From positions 1-33,672 of the forward strand of contig CAILNT010000104.1 in assembly GCA_903835655.1 (NCBI GenBank): 33,672 nucleotides of DNA, written 5' to 3'. The stretch is from an uncultured Pseudomonadota bacterium. Lineage in GTDB: Bacteria; Pseudomonadota; Gammaproteobacteria; Burkholderiales; Thiobacillaceae. The notes under the pieces are model-generated. The model searched no databases. It saw nothing but the letters and a program-made list of their open reading frames with translations, and had not been told where the DNA came from. The first letter of the stretch is position 1. Every line of letters begins with the position of its first letter. The position numbers were made by a program, and so were the translations under genes. Shown here one piece after another: positions 14,753 through 22,407 of the stretch.

Positions 14753-16908
14753 ACCGGCTATGTCGACTCGCCAAAACCGCCGCGTTGCCGCTGTTTCTCG
14801 CCGCCTGTTCGCAGCCGATCAACAGCCCCTATCCGGCAGCCGACGCTGGCAAGTCCATCCTCTATTCCGCCTTCGAGGAGCGCCCCAAGCACCTCGACCC
14901 GGCGCGTTCCTACAGCGAGAACGAATACGTTTTCCTCGGCAACATCTACGAGGCGCCACTGCAATACCACTTCCTGAAACGCCCCTACCAACTGGAACCG
15001 CAGACCACCACCGCGATGCCTGTGGTGCGCTATTTCGACGCGCGCGGCCTGGAACTGCCGGCCGATGCGGCGGCGGCGAAGATCGCGGTCTCCGAGTACG
15101 AAATCCACCTCAAGCGGGGCATCCGCTACCAGCCGCATCCCTGTTTCGCCAGGGATGGGCGGGGCAAACCACGCTATCTGCCGATGCATGCGGAGGAACT
15201 GGCACGTATCGGATCATTCCAGGATTTCACGCAGAGGGGCAGCCGCGAGCTGACGGCCGCCGATTACGTCTATCAGATCCGCCGCCTGGCCAGCCCGCGC
15301 GCGCAATCGCCCATCCTCGGGCTGATGGCGGATTACCTCCTCGGCCTGAAAGATCTGGCGAAGGCCCTGGACCAGGCCGAGAAAACCCTGCCGAAAGACG
15401 CCTATCTGGACATCGCCCGATACGCATTCCCGGGAGCGGTGGTGGTGGACCGCTACACCTACCGCATCCGCATCCGGGGCAAGTACCCGCAGTTCGTCTA
15501 CTGGCTGGCCATGCCCTTCTTCGCCCCCGTGCCGGAGGAGGCCGAGCGTTTCTTTCAGCAGCCGGGCATGGCGCAGAAAAACTTTTCCCTGGACTGGCAG
15601 CCGGTGGGCACGGGCGCGTATTACCTGGCCATGAACGACCCCAACCGGGTCATGCGGCTGGAGCGCAACCCCAATTACCATGACGATTTCTATCCCGGCG
15701 AAGGCAAGCCCGGCGACCGGGAAGCGGGCCTGCTTCAGGACGCGGGTCGCCGTCTGCCCATGGTGGACACGGTGATCTATTCGCTGGAAAAGGAGGATGT
15801 GCCCTACTGGAACAAGTTTCTGCAAGGCTATTACGATGCCTCAGGGGTGAGTTCCGACAGCTTCGATCAGGCCATCCGCATGGACGCCAAGGGCGAGCCC
15901 GATCTCACGCCGGACATGCGTAACCGCGGCATCCTGCTTTCCACCGCGGCGCGCCCCTCGCTCAACTATCTGGGCTTCAACATGTTCGACCCGGTGGTGG
16001 GCGGACGCTCGGAGCGGGCGAAGAAACTGCGCCAGGCCCTGTCCATCGCCATCGACTACGACGAGTTCATCTCCATCTTCCTCAACGGTCGCGGCCAACC
16101 CGGCCAGGGGCCGCTGCCGCCGGGGATTTTCGGCTGCCGGGAAGGCGAGGCGGGCATCGACCCGGTGGTCTATCGCTGGGAACGGGGCAAGCTGCTACGC
16201 CGCCCGCTGGCGGACGCGAAGCGACTCCTGGCCGAGGCCGGCTACCCCAACGGCCGCGATGCCAGGACCGGGCAGCCACTCACCCTCTATCTGGACACCG
16301 CGGCCAATGGCCCGGAAGCCAAGTCGCGCATGGACTGGTTCCGCAAGCAGTTCGCCAAACTGGACCTGCAACTGGTGGTCCGCGCCAGCGATTACAACCG
16401 CTTCCAGGACAAGATGAGCCGGGGCAGCGAGCAGCTCTTCGAATGGGGCTGGAACGCCGATTACCCCGACCCGGAGAATTTCCTGTTCCTGCTCTATGGG
16501 CCGAACCGGAAAGTCGGCACGGGCGGCGAGAACGCGGCCAACTACCAGAACCCGGAATTCGACCGCCTGTTCCTGCGCATGAAGGACATGGACAACGGTC
16601 CGGCGCGGCAGGCGGTGATCGATGCGATGGTCAAACTGGCCCGCGAGGACGCTCCCTGGATCTTCGCCTTCCATCCCAAGAGCTTCGGCCTGCGCCACGG
16701 CTGGGTGATGAACGCCTGGCCCAACTTGATGGCGCACAACCCGCTCAAGTACCGCCGCGTCGATGCGGCGGCGCGCGCGGCCTATCAGGCGAAGTGGAAT
16801 CGCCCGGCGCTGTGGCCTCTGGCTCTGGTGGGGCTGGGTCTGCTTGCGTTGATCTGGCCAGCGGTAGCGGGTTATCGGCGGCGACTGCGGGCGACTGCGG
16901 CAATATAG
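14749..16908 (+). CDS. Peptide-type ABC transporter substrate-binding lipoprotein
   Basis: A 719-residue binding protein of the family 5 (oligopeptide/dipeptide/microcin C) type. A lipobox LAAC places the lipidated cysteine at residue 20. The segments KHLDPARSYSENEY, WQPVGTGAYYL, RQALSIAIDYDEFI and FEWGWNADYPDPENFL are typical of the family. A hydrophobic helix near the C-terminus (about 685-705) is followed by basic residues, so the protein may be anchored at both ends. It exceeds the usual 500-600 residues mainly through inserts in the first half. The ATG overlaps the stop of the upstream methyltransferase fusion (ATGA). The permease and ATPase genes of the same transporter lie downstream, beyond a toxin-antitoxin pair. 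The substrate is unknown. Confidence 0.88.
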   Translation: MNRLCRLAKTAALPLFLAACSQPINSPYPAADAGKSILYSAFEERPKHLDPARSYSENEYVFLGNIYEAPLQYHFLKRPYQLEPQTTTAMPVVRYFDARGLELPADAAAAKIAVSEYEIHLKRGIRYQPHPCFARDGRGKPRYLPMHAEELARIGSFQDFTQRGSRELTAADYVYQIRRLASPRAQSPILGLMADYLLGLKDLAKALDQAEKTLPKDAYLDIARYAFPGAVVVDRYTYRIRIRGKYPQFVYWLAMPFFAPVPEEAERFFQQPGMAQKNFSLDWQPVGTGAYYLAMNDPNRVMRLERNPNYHDDFYPGEGKPGDREAGLLQDAGRRLPMVDTVIYSLEKEDVPYWNKFLQGYYDASGVSSDSFDQAIRMDAKGEPDLTPDMRNRGILLSTAARPSLNYLGFNMFDPVVGGRSERAKKLRQALSIAIDYDEFISIFLNGRGQPGQGPLPPGIFGCREGEAGIDPVVYRWERGKLLRRPLADAKRLLAEAGYPNGRDARTGQPLTLYLDTAANGPEAKSRMDWFRKQFAKLDLQLVVRASDYNRFQDKMSRGSEQLFEWGWNADYPDPENFLFLLYGPNRKVGTGGENAANYQNPEFDRLFLRMKDMDNGPARQAVIDAMVKLAREDAPWIFAFHPKSFGLRHGWVMNAWPNLMAHNPLKYRRVDAAARAAYQAKWNRPALWPLALVGLGLLALIWPAVAGYRRRLRATAAI

Positions 16909-16949
16909 GGGGCAGCCATGATGCCGACACGAACTCAGTGTTACACTAT

Positions 16950-16963
16950 TTTCGTGTACGAAA
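16950..16963. promoter_or_regulatory. Candidate operator for the VapBC pair
   Basis: TTTCGT and ACGAAA (16950-16955 and 16958-16963) form a perfect inverted repeat with a two-base centre, immediately before the GGAGGG ribosome-binding site (16965-16970). A TACACT element (16942-16947) just upstream could be a -10 box. Autoregulation by an antitoxin-toxin complex binding such a palindrome is usual for this family; the site itself is a prediction. Confidence 0.4.
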
Positions 16964-16978
16964 TGGAGGGGATGGGTG

Positions 16979-17203
16979 ATGCGAAATGTCACGATCACAC
17001 TGGAAGACGAAACGGCGAATTGGGCGCGCGTCTGGTCGGCGGCGCATCAAACCAGCGTTTCACGCATGTTGGGCGAGCTCCTGGCCGAGAAGATGCGAGC
17101 CGAGGAGCAGTATTCTCTGGCGATGGAGTCGTACCTATCCTTCCCGCCGATGCCTCTGACACAGCACCCCTATCCGAACCGGGACGCCGCCCATGAACGA
17201 TGA
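16979..17203 (+). CDS. vapB: VapB-like antitoxin, ribbon-helix-helix type
   Basis: A 74-residue protein opening with MRNVTITLEDETANWARVWSAA, which fits the strand and first helix of a ribbon-helix-helix DNA-binding fold; a second helix follows (TSVSRMLGELLAEKM). The C-terminal part (about 45-74) would wrap the toxin. The ATG at 16979 has GGAGGG 8 bases upstream; a GTG three bases earlier is possible. It overlaps the toxin gene by 11 bp, as expected for a coupled pair. The pair lies between the binding-protein and permease genes of an ABC importer, which suggests later insertion. Confidence 0.8.
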   Translation: MRNVTITLEDETANWARVWSAAHQTSVSRMLGELLAEKMRAEEQYSLAMESYLSFPPMPLTQHPYPNRDAAHER

Positions 17204-17690
17204 GACGGATGCTCGGGTGTTCGTCGACACCAACATCCTCCTCTATGCACGGGATAGCAATCAACCGAGCAAGCAAGCGATCGCGGCGGCATGGATGACG
17301 CGGTGCTGGCGCGAACGGCGCGGCCGCCTGAGTGTCCAGGTCCTGCAGGAATATTATGTCAACGCCACGCAAAAGCTGAAGCCGGGTTTACCCAAGGAGA
17401 TGGCACGCCAGGATGTGCGTAATCTTCTTGCCTGGCAGCCCGTGTCCACGGATGCCCTGCTGCTTGAGTCCGCATGGGGCTTGACCGACCACTATGGATT
17501 CTCCTGGTGGGATGCCCAGATCGTGGCCGCTGCGCGGCGTGCGGAATGCACGGTTTTGCTCTCCGAGGACATGCAACATGGCCTGAATGTCGATGGCTTG
17601 CGCATCCTCAATCCGTTCCTGCATCCTGAAGTCGAGCGACATCCCAAAGGGAAGGCTGCTGCGGAAGTGGATGCCTGCCGTGACATCTGA
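17193..17690 (+). CDS. vapC: VapC-like PIN-domain toxin
   Basis: A 165-residue PIN-domain ribonuclease. The four acidic residues expected to bind the metal are visible: D12 (FVDTNILLY), E53 (LQEYYVN), D107 (SWWDAQIV) and D126 (LSEDMQHG). Toxins of this family cleave RNA, often tRNA or rRNA, when the antitoxin is degraded. The ATG lies inside the end of the antitoxin gene, so translation is coupled. The C-terminal tail (about 145-165) beyond the core is less conserved in appearance. With all four residues intact, the toxin is probably active. Confidence 0.87.
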   Translation: MNDETDARVFVDTNILLYARDSNQPSKQAIAAAWMTRCWRERRGRLSVQVLQEYYVNATQKLKPGLPKEMARQDVRNLLAWQPVSTDALLLESAWGLTDHYGFSWWDAQIVAAARRAECTVLLSEDMQHGLNVDGLRILNPFLHPEVERHPKGKAAAEVDACRDI

Positions 17691-17734
17691 TCGCTCGCGC
17701 AGTGGATTGCTCCATCCTGGACTGAGGGACCCGC

Positions 17735-18706
17735 GTGCTTAACTACCTGATCCGCCGCGTCCTCTACGCCGTCCCCATCCTGCTGGGGGTGAACCTGCTG
17801 ACTTTCGCGTTGTTCTTCATGGTCAACACGCCTGACGACATGGCGCGCATCCACCTCGGCGCCAAGCATGTCACGGCAACGGCCATCGCCCGCTGGAAGA
17901 GCGCGCACGGCTACGACAAGCCCCTGTTCATCAACGAGCAAGCAGCCGGAATGGGAAAAGCCGCGGACACCTTGTTCGTGGACAAGTCGCTGCGCTTGTT
18001 CGCCCTGGACTTCGGCGCCGCCGACGACGGCCGCGACATCGCTCGCGAGATCGGTAGCCGCATGGGGCCGTCCCTGGCCATCGCCCTGCCCACGTTCGCG
18101 GTCGGCCTGCTCTTCTACGTCAGCTTTGCCCTGCTGCTGGTGTTCTTCCGCGGCACAAACCTGGATGCCGGGGGCGTGGTGTTGTGCGTGGCCTTGATGT
18201 CGATCTCCGGCCTGTTCTACGTGATCGCCGGCCAGTACCTGATGGGCAAGCTGTGGCACTGGTTCCCCATCTCCGGCTACCAACCTGGGGCCTGGCAGTT
18301 CCTGGTGATGCCGGTACTCGTGGGCGTGGTCGGGAGCATCGGCGACTCCACCCGTTTCTACCGCTCCCTGTTCTTCGAGGAAATCGCCAGGGACTACGTC
18401 CGCACCGCGCGCGCCAAGGGGCTGTCGGAGCTGCGCGTGCTGTTCCGCCATGTTCTGGGCAATGCCATGATCCCTATCCTGACCGGCGTGGTGGTCGTGA
18501 TTCCGCGATTGTTCCTGGGCAGTTTGATCATCGAATCCTTCTTCGGCATTCCCGGCCTGGGCAGCTACACCATAGACGCCATCCAGGCGCAGGACTTCGC
18601 CATCGTCCGTTCCATGGTGTTCCTGGGCTCGCTGCTCTACATCGCCGGCTTGGTGCTGACGGATCTTTCCTACACGCTGGCCGACCCGCGAGTGCGGCTG
18701 GAATGA
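17735..18706 (+). CDS. ABC transporter permease, Opp/Dpp/Yej B-type
   Basis: A 323-residue inner-membrane permease. The N-terminus MLNYLIRRVLYAVPILLGVNLLTF is the typical first helix, with about six membrane segments in all. The coupling loop that contacts the ATPase is EEIARDYVRTARAKGL, followed by the usual RHVLGNAMIPI and the conserved FGIPGLG. It starts at GTG 17735 with GAGGGA 5 bases upstream. It is the first permease of the peptide-type importer whose binding protein lies before the VapBC pair. Its stop codon is two bases from the left end of the MITE-like element, which separates it from the second permease gene. Confidence 0.9.
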   Translation: MLNYLIRRVLYAVPILLGVNLLTFALFFMVNTPDDMARIHLGAKHVTATAIARWKSAHGYDKPLFINEQAAGMGKAADTLFVDKSLRLFALDFGAADDGRDIAREIGSRMGPSLAIALPTFAVGLLFYVSFALLLVFFRGTNLDAGGVVLCVALMSISGLFYVIAGQYLMGKLWHWFPISGYQPGAWQFLVMPVLVGVVGSIGDSTRFYRSLFFEEIARDYVRTARAKGLSELRVLFRHVLGNAMIPILTGVVVVIPRLFLGSLIIESFFGIPGLGSYTIDAIQAQDFAIVRSMVFLGSLLYIAGLVLTDLSYTLADPRVRLE

Positions 18707-18708
18707 TG

Positions 18709-18946
18709 ATCCTTGAATCCTCAGTTGAGCACGCCCGAGTGTGCGTCTGGCGAGTTGTCTGGCAAGGCGCGACGACGCGCATGGTCGATCCCTGCAAGGA
18801 AAAGCAACGCAGCCAGGCTGCTCGCCAGGCGTGCAATCGGGTGCGTAGCGGGTTCACCCAAAGGATGAGCGTAATCGAAGGCGCAAACCTCAATGTTCAT
18901 GAGACATCAAGGGGGAATATGAGCGGTCAACTGGGGAATCAAGGAT
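18709..18946. mobile_element. MITE-like element with 20-bp terminal inverted repeats
   Basis: A 238-bp stretch between two permease genes, bounded by imperfect inverted repeats at 18709-18728 and 18927-18946 (18 of 20 positions match). Its left third (18709-18787) recurs in inverted orientation at the start of the window, before rsmA. It encodes no transposase and no convincing protein. Small hairpins are visible (GCAC/GTGC near 18728-18744 and GCGC/GCGC near 18767-18780), as is a GTCTGGC direct repeat. No clear target-site duplication was seen. The right terminus supplies AAGG and the first two bases of the next gene's ATG. Mobility in trans by another transposase is inference. Confidence 0.6.
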
Positions 18947-20090
18947 GAAACCCATCCTGCTCTGGTCCGATGCCCTGATCCTGCTTCTGCTGGCGACCCT
19001 GGCGGCCTTGCTCTGGCTGGCGCGCCACAACGAGGCCCTGCGCGACCCCTGGCGCCAGGTGATGCGCGGCCGGGTGGGCCGGGTGACAGCCTTGATCCTG
19101 TCCCTGTACATCAGCATCGGCCTGCTCGATTCTGCACATTACGTCGAACGCCTGCCCGCGGCACCCGGCCAGCCGGCGCAGTACGGCGGGGAGGTGCGCT
19201 CCGCGCTGGACGGGTTGCTCACGCCGATCCGCGTGAGCGTGGAGAAGACCTATTCGGCGCCGCTGGCCGCGAGGCTCTACGCCAAGGAGAGCGTGATGGG
19301 GCCGGATGGCGTGGAAAGACGCGACTATCCGCAACTCAAGCACCCGGGCGCGCACCTGTTTGGCACCGACAAGGTGGGCCAGGACGTGCTCTATCTTTCG
19401 TTGAAGTCCATCCGCACCGGCCTCTTGATCGGCAGTCTCACCACCCTGGTGATGCTGCCCTTCGCCCTGGGGCTGGGCATCGCCGCCGGCTATTTCGGCG
19501 GGCGCGTCGACGACGTCATCCAGTATCTCTACACCACGCTCAACTCCATCCCCGGCGTGCTGCTCATCGCCGCCGCCGTGCTGGTGGTGCAAGTACAGAT
19601 CGAGGCCCACGCGGAACTGTTCAACACCGCGGCAGCCCGATCCGACGTGCGCCTGTTGGCGCTGTGCGGCATCCTGGGCGTGACCGGCTGGACCGGCCTG
19701 GCTCGCCTGTTGCGGGCGGAGGCGCTGAAGCTGCGCGAGCTGGAATTCGTCCTGGCGGCGCGCGCCTTCGGCGTCGGCCACGGCCGCATCCTGCTGCGCC
19801 ACCTGTTGCCCAACGTCATGCACCTGGTGCTGATCACCGTGGTGCTCGATTTCTCCGGCCTGGTGCTGGCGGAAGCCGTGTTGTCCTATGTCGGCGTGGG
19901 TGTCGATCCAGGCATGATCAGCTTCGGCAACATGATCAACGGCGCCCGACTGGAACTGGCGCGTGAACCCGTGGTGTGGTGGCAACTGGCGGCAGCCTTC
20001 GTGTTCATGTTCGTACTGGTACTGGCCGCCAACCTGTTCGCCGACCAGGTGCGCGACGCCCTCGACCCGAAATCGCGAGGACGTACATGA
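18945..20090 (+). CDS. ABC transporter permease, Opp/Dpp/Yej C/E-type
   Basis: A 381-residue inner-membrane permease. After an N-terminal helix (about 7-25) and a second one (about 48-65) comes a periplasmic segment containing the family motif HLFGTDKVGQDV (about residue 139). The core membrane domain follows, with the coupling loop LEFVLAARAFGVGHGRILLRHLLPN. The longer periplasmic part fits the Yej/Opp-C group better than simple Dpp proteins. The ATG at 18945 takes its ribosome-binding sequence and its first two bases from the terminal repeat of the MITE-like element. Its stop overlaps the start of the ATPase gene (ATGA). Confidence 0.88.
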   Translation: MKPILLWSDALILLLLATLAALLWLARHNEALRDPWRQVMRGRVGRVTALILSLYISIGLLDSAHYVERLPAAPGQPAQYGGEVRSALDGLLTPIRVSVEKTYSAPLAARLYAKESVMGPDGVERRDYPQLKHPGAHLFGTDKVGQDVLYLSLKSIRTGLLIGSLTTLVMLPFALGLGIAAGYFGGRVDDVIQYLYTTLNSIPGVLLIAAAVLVVQVQIEAHAELFNTAAARSDVRLLALCGILGVTGWTGLARLLRAEALKLRELEFVLAARAFGVGHGRILLRHLLPNVMHLVLITVVLDFSGLVLAEAVLSYVGVGVDPGMISFGNMINGARLELAREPVVWWQLAAAFVFMFVLVLAANLFADQVRDALDPKSRGRT

Positions 20091-22018
20091 GCGTTTCGCA
20101 CGGCCGTCCGAAGGAACGCGAGCACCCCCTCGGGGGGACGGCGCGCAGCGCCAAGGGGGCACTCATGGGCGGGCTGGTCGTGGAAAACCTGCGCATCGAA
20201 ATCCCGGTCGCCGGGCGCACCCTGGTGCCGGTGGATGGCGTCAGCTTCCGCGTCGAGACGAATGAATGTGTCGCCCTGCTGGGCGAATCCGGTTGCGGCA
20301 AGTCCATGACCGCGCTGGCACTGATGCGACTGCTGCCCGAAGGCGCGCGGATCGCCAAGGGCAGTGTCAAACTGGGAACCCCGGCGGAAGAATTGTTCAC
20401 CCTGCCGGAAGCTGCCATGGGCAAGGTGCGTGGTGGCCGTCTGGCGATGATCTTCCAGGAACCGCAGACCAGCCTGAATCCGGTGATGACCGTGGCCGGA
20501 CAGATCGCCGAGGCGCTCGCCGCGCATCTCGGCTTGCGCGGTGCGGCCGCGCAGGCCGAGGCCGTCCGACTGCTGGAAGCGGTGGGCCTCACGCGCGGGC
20601 ACCTCACCGCCTACCCCTTCCAGCTCTCTGGCGGCCAGCGCCAGCGCGCCCTCATCGCCATGATGCTGGCGGGCGAGCCGGAAGTACTGATCGCCGATGA
20701 ACCCACCACCGCGCTGGACGTGACCGTGCAAGCGCAGATACTGGAACTGCTGCGTGGACTGCAAAGGCAGCGCGGCATGGGTTTGTTGCTCATCACCCAC
20801 GATCTCGATGTGGCGAGTGACATGGCCGACCGCGTGGCGGTGATGTATGCCGGCCAGATCGTCGAATGGGCCAGCCGCGATCAGATCTACACCACGCCGC
20901 GCCACCCTTATACGCAAAGACTCTTCGCCGTCCTGCCACGCCTGGAACGCCGCGGCCAGCGCCTGGACAGCCTGCCAGGACGCGTGCCGCCGCCCGATAG
21001 CGTGTTCACCGGCTGCCGTTTCGCGCCGCGCTGCGCGGCGGCCTTCAGCCGCTGTCACGAGGAAATACCGGCTTTTCATGAAGCCGCCCCCGGACATTTC
21101 GCGCGCTGCCACTTGGCGGCGAGCCCGGCGTGGCAAGCAGCCAGCCCCGATTCACAAGTGGCAAACCCGATATTCACGAGTCGTGGCTCGCCACTCGCCG
21201 CTCGCGCCACGATACTGGAAGTCCGCAACCTCGCCGTCCATTTCCCCATCCGCCGCGGCCTGTTCCGGCGCGCGGTCGGATCGTTCAAGGCCGTGGACGG
21301 GGTCAGCCTTTCCCTCCATGCGGGCGAGACCCTGGCCCTGGTGGGAGAATCCGGCTGCGGCAAGAGCACCCTGGCGCGCGCCATCCTGCGTCTCATCGAG
21401 CCGACCGGCGGCAGCGTCGCGGTAGCGGGCGAAGCACTGGCCGGCCTCTCCGGCGAGGCCTTGAGGCGGAAACGGGCCGAGATGCAGATCGTGTTCCAGG
21501 ATCCCTACGCCTCCCTCAATCCACGCATGCGGATCGGCGATATCCTGGAAGAGGGCATGGCGGCCTTGTTACCTCTGGCGGCGGCCCCACGGCGGGCCCG
21601 GGTGAAAGCCCTGCTCGATCAGGTGGGCTTGCCTCTGGACGCGGCCAGCCGCTACCCACACGAGTTTTCCGGGGGCCAGCGGCAGCGCGTCGCCATCGCC
21701 CGCGCCCTGGCGGTGCGACCCAAACTGCTGATACTCGACGAACCCACCAGTGCCCTGGATGTCTCGGTGCAGGCGCAAATTCTCGACCTACTGGCGGAGT
21801 TACAGGTGGCGCACGGCCTCGCTTATCTGTTCATCACCCACAATCTGCCCGTGGTGGGTTACCTGGCGCAACGCGTGGCGGTGATGCGGGCGGGACGCAT
21901 CGTCGAGGAAGGGCCGGTAGAGCAGATTCTGACCGCACCACGACACGAATACACCCGGCTGTTGCTGGATTCCGCACCGGGAGGCGGCATAACCGCCCGT
22001 CACAAACGCTGCATGTGA
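20087..22018 (+). CDS. ABC transporter double ATP-binding protein (YejF/DppDF type)
   Basis: A 643-residue protein holding both ATPases of the importer in one chain. First domain: Walker A GESGCGKS (66-73), signature LSGGQRQR and Walker B LIADEP. Second domain: Walker A GESGCGKS (420-427), signature FSGGQRQR and LILDEP. The linker contains the cysteine-rich peptide-transporter segment (TGCRFAPRC onwards) and a low-complexity stretch. The ATG at 20087 overlaps the previous stop (ATGA), but residues about 8-25 derive from a palindromic repeat. The usual domain starts at a second ATG, 20165 (residue 27), which may be the ancestral start. It energises uptake of a peptide or similar compound. Confidence 0.9.
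   Translation: MSVSHGRPKEREHPLGGTARSAKGALMGGLVVENLRIEIPVAGRTLVPVDGVSFRVETNECVALLGESGCGKSMTALALMRLLPEGARIAKGSVKLGTPAEELFTLPEAAMGKVRGGRLAMIFQEPQTSLNPVMTVAGQIAEALAAHLGLRGAAAQAEAVRLLEAVGLTRGHLTAYPFQLSGGQRQRALIAMMLAGEPEVLIADEPTTALDVTVQAQILELLRGLQRQRGMGLLLITHDLDVASDMADRVAVMYAGQIVEWASRDQIYTTPRHPYTQRLFAVLPRLERRGQRLDSLPGRVPPPDSVFTGCRFAPRCAAAFSRCHEEIPAFHEAAPGHFARCHLAASPAWQAASPDSQVANPIFTSRGSPLAARATILEVRNLAVHFPIRRGLFRRAVGSFKAVDGVSLSLHAGETLALVGESGCGKSTLARAILRLIEPTGGSVAVAGEALAGLSGEALRRKRAEMQIVFQDPYASLNPRMRIGDILEEGMAALLPLAAAPRRARVKALLDQVGLPLDAASRYPHEFSGGQRQRVAIARALAVRPKLLILDEPTSALDVSVQAQILDLLAELQVAHGLAYLFITHNLPVVGYLAQRVAVMRAGRIVEEGPVEQILTAPRHEYTRLLLDSAPGGGITARHKRCM
20110..20160. repeat. Palindromic repeat in the 5' end of the double-ATPase gene
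   Basis: Nested inverted repeats are visible: an outer pair CCCCCT/AGGGGG (20125-20130 and 20154-20159) and an inner pair GGCGC/GCGCC (20040-type arms at 20140-20144 and 20148-20152). The wording resembles the CCCCTCGGGGGG...AAGGGGGC repeats common between genes in betaproteobacteria. Here it is read in frame, between two possible ATG starts of the ATPase. Confidence 0.55.
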
Positions 22019-22020
22019 CT

Positions 22021-22070
22021 TGCGCCCTGCCGGGCGCAGCAATAAAAAAAGCCGGGCAGACGCCCGGCTT
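22021..22070 (-). terminator. Tandem hairpins, terminator for the Asr-like gene
   Basis: AAGCCGGGC and GCCCGGCTT (22049-22057 and 22062-22070) form a 9-bp stem. On the minus strand it is followed by a run of seven T (plus 22044-22050), a classical intrinsic terminator for the small basic-protein gene. A second stem, TGCGCCC/GGGCGCA (22021-22027 and 22032-22038), lies beyond it next to the stop of the plus-strand ATPase gene. In the plus direction only a short T tail follows the first stem, so termination of the ABC operon here is less certain. Confidence 0.75.
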
Positions 22071-22088
22071 TGCTTGCAACCGAGTCGC

Positions 22089-22316
22089 TTACTTGGCGGC
22101 AGGAGCGGGTGCGTCAGCCTTCTTTTCTTCGACTTTCTTGGCGGCCTTGGCGTGCTTCTTGGCAGCCTTCTTGGCGGGCTTGGCGGCGGCATCAGCAGCG
22201 GGGGCAGCGGCTTCGGCAGCGGGCTTGGCGGCCTTGTCGGCAGCCTTGTCGGCGGCTTGGGCGCCGAAGGACAGGAAGGAAGCGGCGGCCAGCAGGGCGA
22301 TCAGGGTTTTGCTCAT
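22089..22316 (-). CDS. Small Ala/Lys-rich exported protein, Asr-like
   Basis: A 75-residue protein with a signal peptide (residues 1-21, ending GAQA) and a mature part made almost only of Ala, Lys, Pro, Asp and Glu (repeats such as KPAKKAAKKHAKAAKK). The composition recalls the acid shock protein Asr of enterobacteria and histone H1-like tails; a structured fold is unlikely. The ATG at 22316 has CTGGAG 6 bases upstream; a longer reading upstream lacks support. A promoter-like region with a tandem hexamer lies before it and a strong terminator after it, so it is a stand-alone regulated gene. A role in buffering or cationic surface protection is a guess from composition. Confidence 0.72.
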   Translation of the reverse strand: MSKTLIALLAAASFLSFGAQAADKAADKAAKPAAEAAAPAADAAAKPAKKAAKKHAKAAKKVEEKKADAPAPAAK

Positions 22317-22374
22317 TTGAATCTCCAGAATGTGTAGGGGTGAATTACCGCCCGCATCGGCGTTCGGCAAGGTC

Positions 22375-22407
22375 ATTATCCGCAGCCAAACTTAACGCAG
22401 ACTTAAC
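22375..22407 (-). promoter_or_regulatory. Activator-type promoter with tandem PmrA/OmpR-like box
   Basis: On the minus strand GTTAAG occurs twice with a five-base spacer (plus-strand CTTAAC at 22391-22396 and 22402-22407), an 11-bp period as in boxes for PmrA/QseB/PhoP-type response regulators. Ten bases further on lies GATAAT (plus ATTATC, 22375-22380), a good -10 box with no clear -35. This layout suggests an activator replacing the -35 contact. The distal half-site overlaps the stop of the RlmN-like gene. Confidence 0.45.

Noticed and set aside
18709-18946. A protein-coding gene inside the MITE-like element
   Set aside because: The only open frames continue from neighbouring genes or lack a start signal and coding character.
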